Part shown: positions 33,976 to 48,081 of the stretch, piece after piece | How positions within the stretch are numbered: position 1 is the stretch's first letter | Layout: the number at the start of each line of letters is the position of its first letter | Source: Megascapheus bottae | Taxonomy: Eukaryota; Chordata; Mammalia; Rodentia; Geomyidae | Assembly (NCBI GenBank): GCA_024803745.1 | Contig: JANJXV010000004.1 | Coordinates: forward strand, 52,704,358 to 52,768,357 | Direction: 5' to 3' | Length of the DNA: 64,000 bases | Notes under the pieces: model-generated | Databases searched by the model: none | Told to the model about the DNA's origin: nothing | What the model saw: only the letters and a program-made list of their open reading frames with translations | Made by a program: the position numbers and the translations under genes

Positions 33976-35884
33976 TAGGAATTTAAAAGGCAATAAAGAA
34001 TTTTGCAACCAGGAAGGGACAAAGAGTACAAATGGGAAGAAATGATCATGTCCATATTATCCTATGGAAAAATACAGCAAGAGGACGAAGAAAGCCACTA
34101 TCGGCATGAAAGTAGAACTGAAATCAAACTTTGATTTATAGGACAGCTATGTCCAAAAGCAGATTGCTTCTTTCCAAATGCAAAAGCCTCTCTGCTCACA
34201 TACAACACAGACTGCTGCTGTCATTATCGCAAACCCTTTGTGACAGTGACTGCCAGGTTTAAGCTGTCAGAGTCTAATTAGGAAGAACCCTTCATCCATC
34301 CACAACTGCAGTTAGAAGGCTCACTCACCACCAGACCCTTAGTCTCTGCTGGGGCTCAGTTTGGGAAGGCATGGATTTGGAAGAGTATAAGGAAAACCAT
34401 CCCCAAAGAGAATGTTACATTCGTAAGTACACATGGATACACTCCAAAACCCTAGAGCCACTTCCACAGTTTTCTTCTTGATCCAAAGTATGTACTATGC
34501 AGATTCCTGAAGTCACATCCTCTTCCCACCACAATTTAGCTAGGGATTCTGTTACATGCATCTGCAGAAGAAATTATCTTCTTCTTTTTTTCAAGAATGG
34601 AAAGCAATAAATTTCACTCAAAACTGAAATTGCAAGGTTGGAACCTCCTTGCATCTTTTTAACATCAGAAAAAAAATTATGTTCCTAAACCTAAAATATT
34701 CTGAAGCAATTATTTACTTAATATTTTACTAAATTATCTAGGCATGTAGTTTTGATTAGCAAAGCAAAAGAGAAGTCTGCAGGTGGCCTGTAAAGCTAAT
34801 TTTGAAGCTTGCTCTGCTAAGCTCATGCAGTGGTCTTAGAGAATATTAACAGTGTTACAAACCACAGTGCCCTGGGGCATTCACCTGCCAGAAAATTTAA
34901 TTTATTTTGTATCTCATCTAACACACTGAGCTTCATCCACTAGGTAAATAATAATGTAGAAATCCTGTCTTGTTCTTCTAAAGACAAAGCTAACAACAAT
35001 AGGAAATTCATGCTTGCAAAATCTTTTGCTAATCTGATTGAGTTCAAATTCAGGCTATGTAGTAACCATTAGTGTTCAGTTTACAAGATGTGATCAATCA
35101 CTGGAGGATGGAGTGTTCTGCCTGAGTGTATGAAGAAAAAGAAATCGTATCAAACAGATAATGGCTGTGCTGGTAAAATTTCCAATTGAACTTCAGATGT
35201 CTGCCTGTGGTTGCTTGACATTCACAGATTGAAAACAGTTTTAATTTATGAACCTCACTTAGCTATTTGAGGGATGTATGAAGTTTGGGAAAGCAAATAG
35301 ATCCGGAATAAAGAATTCTGAGAAATGTTTCACATTAGTGGTGACAGAGGAAAAGGCTTGGAGCGGTAAGCAACCTTTAGAAATAAAAATAAAGACTAAG
35401 TGAATCCAATATGACATTACAACAGAGAGGAAATTGAATTCATCTGCACAAGATAAGGGTGGCTTCATTATTCTCAGGCATCCTGGCCATCTATGACAAA
35501 GAAGACTGATGAGGCCACCTCATTTCTGCAAGATAAATTCAATACACAAGGTATTGTTATAATGTATTCTTAAAACATATAGAATATACTTAACAGATGG
35601 CAATGGAAGCATATTTTTATCTTCAGACATTCATAACAAGAAGGAACATAATTTGCAGAAAGGCAAACCTGGAATAAGTTTCATATAGACTCATCTTCTG
35701 AACTCATTTGGCAAAATTCATCTCAGGAAGCAGGAATAGAAGCCAACAGCATTAAGGTGATTTTGTAAGTCACTTTGATAGACATGAATTTTTTGTGATC
35801 AATGAAGCAACCAAGGATGTGCTAGCACTTTGACTGTAAATATTTGGAGAGACCAGCCAAAGAATCTCCCAATACAGTCATAAT
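33976..35884. other. Unique DNA, no gene recognised
   Basis: No repeat family or coding signal that I can support. Confidence 0.45.
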
Positions 35885-36140
35885 GTTCAATGTACGTAAG
35901 TGAAATGGAACCAGATAATGTGAAGGAGTAAGGTTGAGAGAGAGAGAGAGAGAGAAAGAGACAGAGAGAAAGAGACAGAGACAGAGAGACAGAGAGAAAT
36001 GAGGGGAGAATGATGAAAGAGGTGACACTGATTAAGGTGCATCGAACAATGCATCATAAATTGACATGTTGATTTGAGACCCCTTTGTACAACAATTTAG
36101 GATGTCTTTTGAATTTAAAAGACAATAATAAAATAATTTT
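35885..36140 (+). mobile_element. L1 3'-UTR scrap, lineage B
   Basis: 'gaatgatgaaagaggtgaca', 'ctgattaaggtgcatcgaac', 'cccctttgtacaacaattta', 'gacaataataaaataa'. The longest of the three short lineage-B scraps, with a GA microsatellite inside. Confidence 0.75.
35935..35999 (+). repeat. (GA)n / GACA microsatellite
   Basis: GA units with AC interruptions, within the L1 3' UTR purine-rich part. Confidence 0.95.
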
Positions 36141-37049
36141 AAAACAAAGATTTCCAAAAAGGTACCCATCAAACCTTTTTGAAAGCTTCTTAATTTTTCT
36201 TGTGACAATGAATTCCTTCTTCTTATATATGTCTTCCCTTACTCTCATTATAAACCTACTAGATTAGAAGCCAAACACCAAGTCTGAATTCAAAGTTCCC
36301 AACTTCTAACACACCCTCTTGGGGCTTTCTCTAATCTTTTCTTCTTGTAACTTGACCTCTTAATTTTGACAAGTCTCTTCATTTTCAAATAACATGATGG
36401 TGGCCACACAGTCAATTTCAGCATAAGATAGAGCTGAAAGATAGAGTTACCTTAAAAACCAGATTGTCAGTTACGTATGCAATTTAGAATTAGCTAGAAC
36501 AATAGTGAGAAAGTACAAAGAGCAGGGGATAAAATTAATTTACAGGCATGAGATGTTACAAAAAAACAGGAAGCATTTTTAGAGAAAGCTTTAGACTTTG
36601 GAGGATATAACTTCTCCACATGATTTTGAATCGCCCAAAATATACAGATTAGCTTCTTTATTTTCAATGACTAATGCTTTCTCTTTCATAATTATAGAGG
36701 AAATCTTTGCAAGTAAGGAAATCTTTACAAATTGTCTGTGGGTTGACTCTTCCAAGTGGGAACTAGAGAAGTAAATGTAATTGAGGTGGGCAACTCTGAA
36801 CAGGAAAACTTCAGGATATACTTAATCTCTTAAAATATGACATGTTTGTCAGCTTTTGTGTTTTATAGTTAATCTCTAAAGAATAGTTCCTTTGCAATAC
36901 CTGGTCAAAAATTTCAAAAATTTTAACCCATAATTCTTCAAGAGGAAACATGATTTGTGGTTTTATAGTACTTTTTGCTACATACTGTACTGAAGTAGAG
37001 TCAGAGAGTGAAGGCTAAGTTGTAAACTCATGACAAAATATAGGAAGAG
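36141..37049. other. No recognised feature
   Basis: Unique AT-rich sequence. Confidence 0.45.
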
Positions 37050-37228
37050 AGCCAGGAGCCTAGTATTAGAGTGCCTGCCTAGTATGCACAAAGCCTTGGA
37101 ATTGATTACTTAGTATCACATACACAGAAAAAGCCATAAGTTGTGCTGTGGCTCAAATGGTAGAGCACTAGCCTTGAGAAACCTCAAGGACAGAGCTCAG
37201 GCCCTGAATTCAAACCTTAGGACTGGAA
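37050..37228 (+). repeat. IDL-Geo SINE
   Basis: ID-like half 'gtgcctgcctagtatgcaca' and 'ggaattgattacttagtatc', linker 'acatacacagaaaaagccat', Geo 'gtgctgtggctcaaatggta' to 'ctgaattcaaaccttaggac'; tail of TA units. Confidence 0.93.
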
Positions 37229-37609
37229 AATATATATACATATATATATTCCTTTTTTTCCTATTGATATATACAAAATAATTACCTCCCAACAAGTTAG
37301 TGCTACCTCTTTGCTTGTATCCTTCTTCTTACTCCCATTTATCTCAAAAACAAAGGGATATTTGATTAATATTTGTCATTTTATCAAATTCTGGATCTTT
37401 TTGTCTATCCACTCTTAATGACATGTTCCACATGCAATAAGTGATGCTGAGTAATTATGACAATAAAAGCAAGCTATGTGTAATAATTTAGGTTCAGAAA
37501 GTTCTTTCACCTGCATAATCACATTCAAGTCACAATAACCAGCAATGTGTTACAGGGGTTTAAAAGACTGGGTGGTGAGAGGAGAAAGAGGGTGAAAGTA
37601 GAAGGTAAC

Positions 37610-37800
37610 AGGAGGCTACAAAGATCAAAGTAGCTTATATACATAAATCAAAATAGAATAATCAAACTTATTAAAACTATAAAGGGAACAAAATAAAGTA
37701 ACAGAGGAAGTGAATTTGATCAAAGTATGTTATATGTCATATGAAAATACCATAATGAAATGTCTCTGAGCAGTTAATATACACTAATAAAACAGGGACA
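37610..37800 (+). mobile_element. Possible L1 3'-end remnant
   Basis: 'tttgatcaaagtatgttata', 'ccataatgaaatgtctctga', 'gttaatatacactaataaaa' resemble the terminal part of another rodent L1 3' UTR. Identification is tentative. 37465-37560 just upstream may be a MIR trace in minus orientation. Confidence 0.45.
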
Positions 37801-38490
37801 AGGTTTAAGGTCTGGAAAAGAATCATTGCAAGTTTCCCAAGTTTGCATAGCCTCTATGTATCAAATGATAATTAATTCCACAGGTGTTTTATTTGTTACA
37901 TTATTACTGTTCCTTTAAGGATAATCTGATCCAAACAAGATTTGAACTCATAAGCCTTATGTATGCACTGAATTTCTTTTCCTGGGAAATAAAGACTCAT
38001 TTATGAAATGGTGTCTCTAGGACAAGTGGAAATGTCTAGATTTTCCAGAAATTCTCCAAAAAGACTATAATAACAAAGTCACCAGGATCCTCAAATGACA
38101 GCCATCAAAAGCAGAACATAGAAAACCAGTTTACAGAGTTATTAGTTACTTCACAAAGGAATCACAGCAAGGTGAAGATATTTAGAATCTGAAATTATCA
38201 GAAACCGCTTCAAAGGGAAGACTCCAACAACCAAGATTTTTACCACGCTTAAGCAAAGAAGAAATGTATATTCAGGTCTCCAAAGGTACCCATTTTTTTT
38301 TTGAAGGGAAGAAGTTACAACAGCTTTCTGAAAGGACAGTGAAAGGAATACTTTTGGCGTAGAACATTCAGCAATTTTGCCTTATAAAATGTTGAACTCT
38401 TAAGGAAAAGCTAACGTGAATTGAGCCCAAATACTTCAATAAAGCAAAAATAGTATTTTGACTAGAAGGAAAGAATAGCATATTGATCTC
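37801..38490. other. No recognised feature
   Basis: Unique sequence without a supported gene or repeat. Confidence 0.4.
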
Positions 38491-38671
38491 CCTTTTTTTC
38501 CTAAAGGCTAGTTGCTCTAGGACTTGAGCTACAATGCTTAGACTTTTTGGTGGTTTAACTGAAGATAAGAATCTCATGAACTTTCCTGTCTGGCGTGCTT
38601 TGAATCACAAAGGTTAGCCCTCAACCTCTTGAGTAGGTAGGATTACAGGTGTGAGCTACCAGAACCAGGCT
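38491..38671 (-). repeat. SINE, B1-headed with Geo right half, partly deleted
   Basis: 'aaggctagttgctctaggac' at the Geo side, 'gagtaggtaggattacaggt gtgagctacc' at the B1 side. The tail-proximal Geo part is missing. Confidence 0.82.
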
Positions 38672-41600
38672 ATTGTTCCATTTTTCCATTTGCTGCAATG
38701 CAATAAGATTAACTTGATTAACTTTACAAAGAACAGAGGCTTCTTGATTCACAATCATGGAGCTTCAGCTCTGGTAAGGAATGCAGGACTACCTTTGAAA
38801 AGAAATTCACATCCCCACAGAGAACAGAGTGAGTCCCCTAGTTGAGCTCAGAAGTTCATTAAAGATACCTTCGTCCAAGCCAAAGGTAGCTTCTCCAATG
38901 ATTTCACAATCTTCCACTTGGCCCCATTTGAAAGCACTTCTCACCAACACCAAGTTCCAAGTCTTGAATTTAAGGGCACAACCCACAATAAGGAGTAGAA
39001 AATCCACTAACAGAAACCACTGGAAAAACTTTCACATCATTGCCTCACCTACAGGGTTTCTCCATTTGATTCTCTGTGAATGATGGTCTAGTGCATGATA
39101 CCTCCACAGCAATAGCCATTTGGAGTAGCACACACATTTGGAGTAGCCTTGTGAACTTAGTGACTGAGGAATCCATAAATCTGGGACTCAAAGGGAGATC
39201 TCAGACACCCAACTATGTACTCTTCTCTTCCTTTCTATCATGAAACAGGAAAAACATGCACATAAAAAGACAAAGAAATGATGAAGAAAATATTCTCTAT
39301 TCCTCTTTCCCATTCCTGGGTAACTTCTTCTTCAGACTACTGTGATTGTTTCCTGACAAGTGAGTATTCCATTGCATTCAGATTCATCTGCCACACTCAG
39401 TCCACAATGATCTTTCTGATCTTTCTTTGGCTTAATAGTCTTAGGCCATCTTCTCCCCCTCCTCCCACCCAACCAAATCACATGCATTCTTAAGCACAGA
39501 ATGATTTCCCACTGAAAAATGATCAAAATATAACTCAGCGATCATGATTACTTCTTGCACCCTTGCCATACTGGTTTCCCAAACATAAAATATGTCTGCT
39601 CTATGCTGTTACAGCTTTTTGCTTTACCTGGGATATTTGATATTTTTCCTTGTGTCTGTTGATGCTCCCAAATCCAAGATCCCATTTCATTAGCCAGCTT
39701 TCCTAACCCAATCTAATTTGTTTCTCAGTTTATTTCTTCCCTTCATGTACTATCATGTCAATTTTTGTAACAATGTACTATTTGGAAAATGAAAAAATTC
39801 CCTAAGAAAGGTAAATGTATTTCTCTGGGGAGAAAAAGAAAACAATCTAAATTGACCAGGGTAGAAAGTTGGAATCAAAAGTGTTCTGAATGGAAGAGAA
39901 ACTGCACATTAAGAGACAATGAAAAAATGCATTGTTCTGAAGGGGACACAGAGAGAGAACACAAAAGAAAGGACAATTAATTAATACTGAGATCCCATAA
40001 AAATAACCCAAGGCATTCTATAAAAATACAAAGAAACTTTAAGTGGGTTGATTTATACTCAAACTAGTACGACTGACTTTATATCTGAGAGAGAGCAAGA
40101 AAAGGAGAAGGAGGAGATGGTGGTGAAAGAATGAGGAGGAGGAGAAGGAGCAGGAAGAGGCAGCATTATTAAGACTGCCAGACTAGAAAGATGTAAGCCC
40201 TACTTTACAAATACTTTACAAGGCAAACATAGAATTGGAGATATGAGGCACTGTTACCTATAACCCTAAAGCCAGGAATACCTGTGCTGATAACCAGGTT
40301 ATCCCTCAATTATGGGTTCCACTGTAGTCTGACTTTATTATAATTAATTATGTATCTGTCTGGCTCCCACACTAAACTATGATCTCTGTGGGAAAAGGAA
40401 GCACTTACTTCTCTGTTCCCTTAGGCAGAGAATGCTGCAAACTACTTATGAGTGAAAACTCACCAAATGTTTGTTGAACTGAATTGAACTGAATTATTGA
40501 TAAGAACATTCTCAAAACACTCAGAAACTTCAGTATGATTCTTCTCAGGTGCAGTTTTCAAAAGTGAGCCCCCACCCAAAAAAATGGGAGGAAAACAATG
40601 ATATAAGAAGTAAGGAAGATAGAGAAAAGGTAGATCAGCATGGATCAGTATGTAATGGGAAGTTAATATGCAGAAAATACATACTGAAGTATGATGGTGC
40701 ATTCACTTTCTCAACCTTGAGACTTGATACATTATACCAGGTAATTCATTGGAAAGGGGGGCTGCTTTAGATGTTGTGCAACTTTTATCAGCATCCTTGC
40801 CCTTTATATACCAATGACACCACCCATTGTAACAAGGAAAAGTGTTTTCAAAACCCTGACAAACATTCTGTGCAAAATTAATTAAACTTCAGTGTTGAAA
40901 CATGGGCACTTTATTGTACCTCTGAATACAGCACAGGGTCCCAGCTTTTAAAAGGGATGAGGTGACAACCTGGCAACAAGTTGGCCTGAGATATTTGGCT
41001 AACTTGTTCATATCCTACTTCCTGTGTCATCAGCCTGACTCCTCACTTCAGTCATTTGCTTTTAATGTTTATCCATACCTGATTTGGCCACAACTTCAGC
41101 GTAGCAATATTCAGACCCTGTCAGGCTGAACATGATCTCTGCTGATTTATCCCACAGATTCTTACAATTACTCATTTTTCATACTCAAATTACCTATCAA
41201 TTTGTCACTAATTTACTAAACATTCTATTCAAAATCTGAACTCCAGAACTCATTATTTCTTGACCCAAGGCCTGCCACTTTCCCAGTTCTGCTGCCCTCT
41301 TCTGGCCTCCCCAGCCCCTGCTCCATGAGTGTTCTTATCCTGAATATTACCATATTTAATATTGTAATCAGTACTTTGACATTAAATGATTAGCATGTGA
41401 CTTGGAGTCCTCAAATCATCCCTGGGGACTGTAGCTATAAATAGGAACTACTGGATTCCCTCTAAGTATAGCTTCAGGATAGGGAATGACATTTCCTTTG
41501 TGCCTCAACAGCCACACTTGCCATTAAATGGAAACATACTAATGGCATTAGCAAAGTGATGGCAGGGTTGGGGAAATATTCTAAAATGTACTCCATCCTA

Positions 41601-42931
41601 AATGAATGTGTTCAACATTAACTGTATGTAATGTAATAGGCTAAGTTATTTTAAGACTTCAGAAAAAGGTAAGAAACCAGGACACTATCACTATGACCAC
41701 TTCAGAATAGACATTAATGGAGAAGGTGGGGCAAGGTGAGCCAGTAAGAAATGAAAAGTAAGATCGCTATACATTCAGAAACTGAGGAGAGGTCACTTTT
41801 GCACTGCCTAGCAATAAGCTCATAAATGACTCAAGAATAGTTCATGTTATAAATGAATTATAAGTACTCAGGATTCCTCAGAAACTTTTAATTCTAATTA
41901 GAATTGAAAGAGTTGACTCTGAAAATGAGTTATAGTAATCAGCTTCTTATGAGACTTGAGTCCCAGGAAATCAGGAGTTTTAAACTATTAATTGACTCAT
42001 TTTGTAAGAAAGGTATACATTTAAATCAACTTGGAGTTCTCTGTTGGCTCTATTTTACACAAAGAGAAGAAGAAAGGATGGGGAAGGATATTAAGGCATA
42101 CAACCTGTGGTTAATTAGAGACTAAGATGAATTTAAGTTGTTTTCTATCTTTGTAACTATAGGTAATTTTGTTTTGGTCGGATGCTTCTTCAACTCAAGA
42201 GCTTTTCTTCATTTAGTTTTACAATTGAAATATTTAAAAACAACATATAAGTGGATTTGCTTTCATCAAATGTGTTTTTCACACATACAGATACATGTCT
42301 AATCATAAGGGAAAGCTACTCCGTGAAATTCAGAGTCAGTCATTTATCTGGCAGGTAGTTATTGAGACTTTTCTATTATTAGAAACTAAATATACCAAGA
42401 AAATTTAGTAGAAATGTATTACTTGTGGGCCCATGGAGGTAAATCTTCCAGGTTTACAGTTTTTGGCCAGGAGACAGATGTGTTTTGTTAGCAGGTGGCT
42501 CCTACAGGCACTCTAAAGCTGACTGGCAAGGTATCTCCACTGACACAAGTCAGGCAATCCAGGAAATGGCAGTAGTATGGCTTGAAGGCTTAAAAGAAAT
42601 CATAAAATTTCCCCTTAGGATATTTAAGAAGAGAATCCTAGAAGAATGAGGTACTTGAGAGGAACGACTGACGTGCATGAACTAAAGAGGACTAAGTGCA
42701 GGAACGAAGGCGTATAGCAGAAGGGAGGGGAAACAGGTTGTCCTATGAGTCAACAGAGAAAGCCATCTGGAGAAAACACTGGAGCATCCACACTGAACCA
42801 CCGGCAGAGGTCCCAAGAAGAGCTGAAAATGACAAGAATAACAAGTCCCCGCTACTACTTCATTCCCACTCTTTTCCTATTCCAGCCCACTAACATTTCA
42901 ATAATGAATCAACACCCGTTTTATTGAGGAA
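38672..42931. other. Longest repeat-poor stretch, no gene recognised
   Basis: About 4.3 kb without a SINE, L1 or LTR that I can name. 40085-40160 is purine-rich ('gaaaaggagaaggaggagat'). Open frames are short and unsupported. If the window has conserved noncoding elements, this is one place to look. Confidence 0.5.
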
Positions 42932-43346
42932 TGATATGATTTGATTGTATAATGTCCTCCAAGGACTTATGTGTTAAAGGCTTTGTGCTCAGCTGATTGT
43001 TCGGCTTGATGATGATTGGGCCATGAGATCATTTATCTAATCAATGGATTTCTCCATTAAAGGACTTGTAGCTGAATGGACTATTAGAAGGTGGAACCTA
43101 GCTGGAAGAAATTGACCCACTGAAAAAGGCATGGCTTTGAAGAGTACAGACATCTCTTCTTGCTCTTACTTGCTGTTATAAGATGAGCAGCCTCCTCTGC
43201 CACCATAATGCCTGACCTCAACACAGGCCCATAGCAATGAGCAAAGCTAATCACAGATGAAAACCTCTGAAACTGTGAGCCTAAATAAGTTGTTTACTCG
43301 GGTAGCCTGTCACCATCCTTTTTCGTGTCATAAAGGGACTAATGCA
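42932..43346 (+). mobile_element. MaLR (MST/MLT1-like) solo LTR
   Basis: Begins TGATATGATTTGATTGTATA and ends 'cataaagggactaatgca', the characteristic ends of MaLR LTRs. Inside are 'ggaacctagctggaagaaat' and 'aaactgtgagcctaaataag'. Length of about 415 bp fits. Five bases on each side (AGGAA and AGGCA) are a one-mismatch candidate TSD of the expected size. No internal region remains. Confidence 0.82.
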
Positions 43347-45002
43347 AGGCAAGTGAGTGAATTTCTTTGTCCCTAAATGCCAAATCAGTAAACCTCCCAT
43401 ATCATATACTTGAGACAGAGACAGCCTATTACATAGAAGAAAAAAATGAATAAAAACAAAAATCTACCAGAATTGCATCCCAGTATTGAGTCAAACTTCA
43501 ATTCCAATACAAGACTGATATGGAAGGCCAGCCAATGTGATAATCTGCTTCATGCGCAAAATCAGAATGCTCACTCTCTACCCAGTGAGTCTTATGTTAG
43601 TTGCTTAGATTTGCTGAGGCAATTCTCTCTGAATCTGTATAACCACGTCAAGCTCCAATCTGAATGGCTTAAATCCCCATGTTGCTTACCCTGGAGTTAT
43701 GAACAGGAAATAAAAGCAAAATGGATGGCACCTAAGCTAGCAGGGAGACTAATGTAAGTAAAGCACAGTACTGTACTGTGGAATTTGTAATTGGTTTTAA
43801 TCATATTTAACATCTGTTTCTCTACTTTAGTATATAATTTAGATGAAGTGGTTTAGAAATCTCAGCAAGAATCCATATTTTACATTTATTGAAAGAGGAG
43901 CACTTTCCAAGTGATCAAATTGCTCTCCTAATTCACTCATAATAATGTAGTAATTTGGAAAGTCGTTTTTATTTTCTTCATGAAATGTTCTTAATCAGTG
44001 GTCCTAGCTACTAAAGACTTTCCATCTGCCATCACAGCACAGCAATGGAAGATTACCAACACAGCAAAACTTTTCTGAATTTCTCCCACCTCTTTGGAGA
44101 TTTATTTCTCCCTTTATCTGACTTCTAACTTCTCCTCACTGGTCCCACTGCTCTCTAAAAAGCCACCATCCTCTAACTCATCAGACTCAGAAAAGTGTTC
44201 ACTTCTTGCCCACTTAGCTTCTAGAGTCAAGTAACATTCTCCCTTGCCATTGTATCAATGGAATTATAGGAAATCAGTTCCATTCTTTTTCTTGAGCTAC
44301 TCCATTTCTATTTATTTCAGAAAAAAAGTCTATATCAGTTGAAGTCAGGACAGTCTGTTTGTTCTGTTTGTTCCACAGTGGTTTTGTTGCTTTACGTTTT
44401 ACAATCCATTGATTCTTATAATCTGGATTAATGATGTCCCTTTAAAGAAAAAAGATCTGGTAACATCAGGGTCAGTCATTAAAACTGTGTCCCAATAATG
44501 CTCAAGGCGACCCACCCTCTCTGCTAAAAGAAACTTTATCCCAGACTCATTGGAAGAGTATGCTGTCTGACCTCAGGCTCCTCTCACTCTGAAATTACCT
44601 GTCCGACTCTTGTAGGCTTTCTAGATTCTGATTGCATAGTCTTTCAACCACACCTCTACATTAATGACTGATGTTTGCTAATGTTCGAATCTCAGCTTTA
44701 TCTTTTCAAGAAGCCTCTGGATTTCCACATCCAACCAATACTGCCTTTGAGATGATACTGTATCTCTTTTCTTGCTTCTTGCCCCAAATCCTCATTGAAA
44801 TCTTCTGCTTACAAGTCTCCTGCTTACAAGTCTTCCTGTTGAAATCTTCTGCTTACAAATCCCATTAAACTTTCATTCACCCACACTGATATAACAAACT
44901 ACTCCAATTTATGAATCCCCTCACTCCAAAGAACTTCTTTCATTTTTTCTTTTCTTCACTGTCCTTTCCTCTCCTTTTCTTTTTTCCTGTTTTCTTTCTT
45001 TG
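43347..45002. other. Unique DNA; small tandem repeat at 44795-44858
   Basis: 44795-44814 and 44839-44858 both read TTGAAATCTTCTGCTTACAA, with a further CTGCTTACAAGTC unit in between. No gene recognised. Confidence 0.5.
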
Positions 45003-45205
45003 GTGCCTGCACTGGGGCTTTGTACTCAGCCCTGGGCACTGTCCCTCAGTATTTTGTGCTCAAGGTTAATGTTCTACCACTTGAGTAATGGCTCCACTTT
45101 TGGGCTTTTGGTATTAACAGGAGATACAAGCCTCATGGACTTTTCTGCCAGGACTGACTTTGAACTGAGATCCTAAGATCTCACCCTCCTGAGTAGCTAG
45201 CTCTT
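45003..45205 (-). repeat. SINE, B1-headed with Geo right half
   Basis: 'gttctaccacttgagtaatg', 'gatcctaagatctcaccctc', 'ctgagtagctag'. The extreme B1 5' end is replaced by T-rich sequence, with a possible leftover 'cgtaggcatgaaacc' at 45226. Confidence 0.83.
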
Positions 45206-45589
45206 TTTCCAATTTTTTTTTATCGTAGGCATGAAACCTCTGCATCATATTCACTTCTCTGATTCCTTTAAAGCTGGTGCTGAGAGTGTAAGATGCATTT
45301 GTTTATAGCATCTTGAATGCCTTCCCTTTCCACTATCATGGGTATTCATTCTATTATCATAACTTCCTTAGCTGTATCTAACTAGTTGTTGAATTCTCAT
45401 GCTATTTTCTACTGGGACTCCTGCAATCCCTCTTTGCTTGATTGTCTGTATTCTCTGCTTTCTATATGTTACCTGACACCCTTAAGATGAATTTTATTTT
45501 TTCTCTGACCGCCAGCTAACTGAAGATTATCCATAATATCACCTACACTCACTAGTTTGTAATACAAACCTCACATGCTATACATATGA

Positions 45590-45800
45590 GATGTCTCACA
45601 GTTTCTTGGAGATATGTCATACTCCTCAATCCTTGTTACACTCTCCCCTTCTGTCAGGAACCAGATTTCTTCCTATATATCTGTTCTTCCTGCCTATTTT
45701 TTAAGATCCATGGTAAAATCCACTCTTTCCTGGAAGGCATTCATGTGTTAACTTTTCTTAATTTCCATAATCATTTAATTATGCCATTAATTTCATACTC
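45590..45800 (+). repeat. LINE2 remnant
   Basis: 'ttttttaagatccatggtaa', 'ccactctttcctggaaggca' resemble the L2 segment encoding the end of its ORF. Ancient. Confidence 0.5.
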
Positions 45801-47600
45801 ACGACTCATCCTGGGGTGACCCAAAGGTCTGTAATATGGTACAATTTATCATTTGGTTGCATACACAACAAGGCTATTGAATAGGCGTGAGTTGTTCCAT
45901 TAGCGAATTAGCCAACCTTCTACATTGCTAAAAGGTATTGTCTTCTTTTGATACATAACCTCATTTTAGCTGAGTGTAATAACAATGTTCTGTGAAGCAC
46001 TTACTATTAATGTTCTTTTACAAGTAAATATGCAAAACAAAAGTCATACTGATTGCAGTGATAGTTTGGAATACAGAGATCCCAAGCTTAATAGTCAACT
46101 CACTATAATTACTGTACTTTTCTTATGGCACGGATTTCATAATTCAAGCACTTACAATTATTGTTGTCCATTGAACCCATTAAATTTTCTTGGGACAAAT
46201 ACTGTCTTTTATAACAGCAATCATAAATACCAAGCACATAGTAACCATGAAACTATATATATATATATATATATGATGCAGAGATATGACAACATTCAAC
46301 ATTTTCTGTCTGGCCTTTTCCCAAACCCTTAAATTTTGAAAGAAAAAAAGTTCTACCAACATAAAGTAAGAATTATATCATTAGAAGAATGCAACTTTAA
46401 TAAAGAAAGTCTCATGGGATTTGCTAGTACCTCTTAAAGAATACAATGTGAGATTAAAAAAAAAAAGAATCCATACTCAGGCCACTCAGCTCAGGAATGA
46501 TGGACTGAAATCTCGGTGCTCAGTATCCCTCTTGGCACAGCCTGCCTCGGGGTGCCTGAATGGCACACCTTCCTGGCTACCAAAGCTCTGCTAAGGGAAA
46601 TGTACTTCTAGCAGGATCCAGTCAGCCTATGACCTACTGTGCTTGCTTCCTTCTGCTATGGCACATTTTCTCATTTAAGCTGTTGGCATTTGAAAGGTCC
46701 CTCTGAATAATTGATGACTTTCTGGAAATATTCAGGGAGTACTTTTGCCAAGAACAGGAGCTCCATTTGGGGAGCTGGTCAGATTAGAAATTCAGTTTCA
46801 AGTCCAAATCCCTTTCAACCTGAAGCCTTCTGTCAACTTGGAAAAGGAAAGCCAGGCCTGGTCAGCACTTGGCAAAGAAATAACCATATATAGTTAGGAA
46901 ATATTTGTAATGCAACAAGTATAATTCATGGCAATGAATAAAAGCCATTTTAGGAATCATTGTTGTGGCCATTACTTTTCAAATAGCATAATCATTATTG
47001 CAAATCTCATATCTGTGCATTAAGCAAAGAATCAAGGATATGACTCTGCTTTGTGTGACTTTGTAAAAATATCACGTAACTTTTGTTAAGAGAGTCCAAA
47101 GAGATATACTCAAACGTCATTTAGAGCCAATATGCAAAAACAATAAAATAACAAAGAATTATAAAGTCTTTCCTCATGCTGATAATTTTGGCACACAGTC
47201 TCCATTTATAACTATAATGTAATCAATCATTAAAGGAATCTTTACTTTTCAATTGTGAGACATTTGGGGCTCAAATTTTATGAGCAGTTAATTCCAAAAT
47301 AAATAGTAATCTAACTATGACCATTAGACCAGTCTTTCTTAAACTTTTCTGAAGCCCTGGGAGAATACTCTGAAACTTCTGCATGTATTCTTAGAAATTT
47401 CTTATCCAAAAGAACAAAATTACAGAAGGACAAAGAAAGCCAATTATAATTGATCATAATGTGTCATAAAGGTTTTGAAATGTTTTAAGTAAATGTTTTA
47501 ATCTATAAGCTATTTTGTTAATTAGTAAATTAACATTTCAATACACTTATCTACTAGTGATCATAACTTTGGAGTCAAGATAAACACATAGTACTTTAAG
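45801..47600. other. Unique DNA with a short (TA)n
   Basis: (TA)n at 46253-46274. No gene or further repeat assigned. Confidence 0.45.
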
Positions 47601-47612
47601 ATAATTGTATCA

Positions 47613-47858
47613 GCTAGGTGCCAGTGACTCATGCCCATAATCCTAGCTTCCTAGGGGGCTGAGATGTGAGTATTGTGGTCGAAGCCAGCACAGACAGAAA
47701 AGTTTGTGAGACTTTTATCTCCAATAAACTACTCAGAAATAGCCAGAAGTAGTACTGTGGCTCAAGTGGTGCAGTGCTAGCCTTGAGCACAAAAAGGCTG
47801 AGGGACAACATCTGGGCCCTGTGTTCAAGCTCCATCATCAGCAAAAATAAATAAATAA
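47613..47858 (+). repeat. SINE, B1-headed with Geo right half, 12-bp TSD
   Basis: 'gactcatgcccataatccta', 'gagacttttatctccaataa', Geo 'gtactgtggctcaagtggtg', 'gtgttcaagctccatcatca', then an AAAT tail. ATAAYTGYATCA at 47601-47612 and 47859-47870 differs by two C/T changes. Confidence 0.93.
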
Positions 47859-48081
47859 ATAACTGCATCAACACCTAATATCATATTCAAATGCTTTGTG
47901 TCAAATTTGTCAAACTTACAAACACTACTTACTACTAAATACGTGGGTTATGTTGTCTCTGCTCACAGCAAATAAACTGTGGAATTTTAGTGCAATGTGA
48001 GTGAAATTAGGTGTAAGCCTTATTTTCCCCATCTAATTTCACAACCTTTGAACTATTTCCTCATAAAGAAAAGGCACATAC

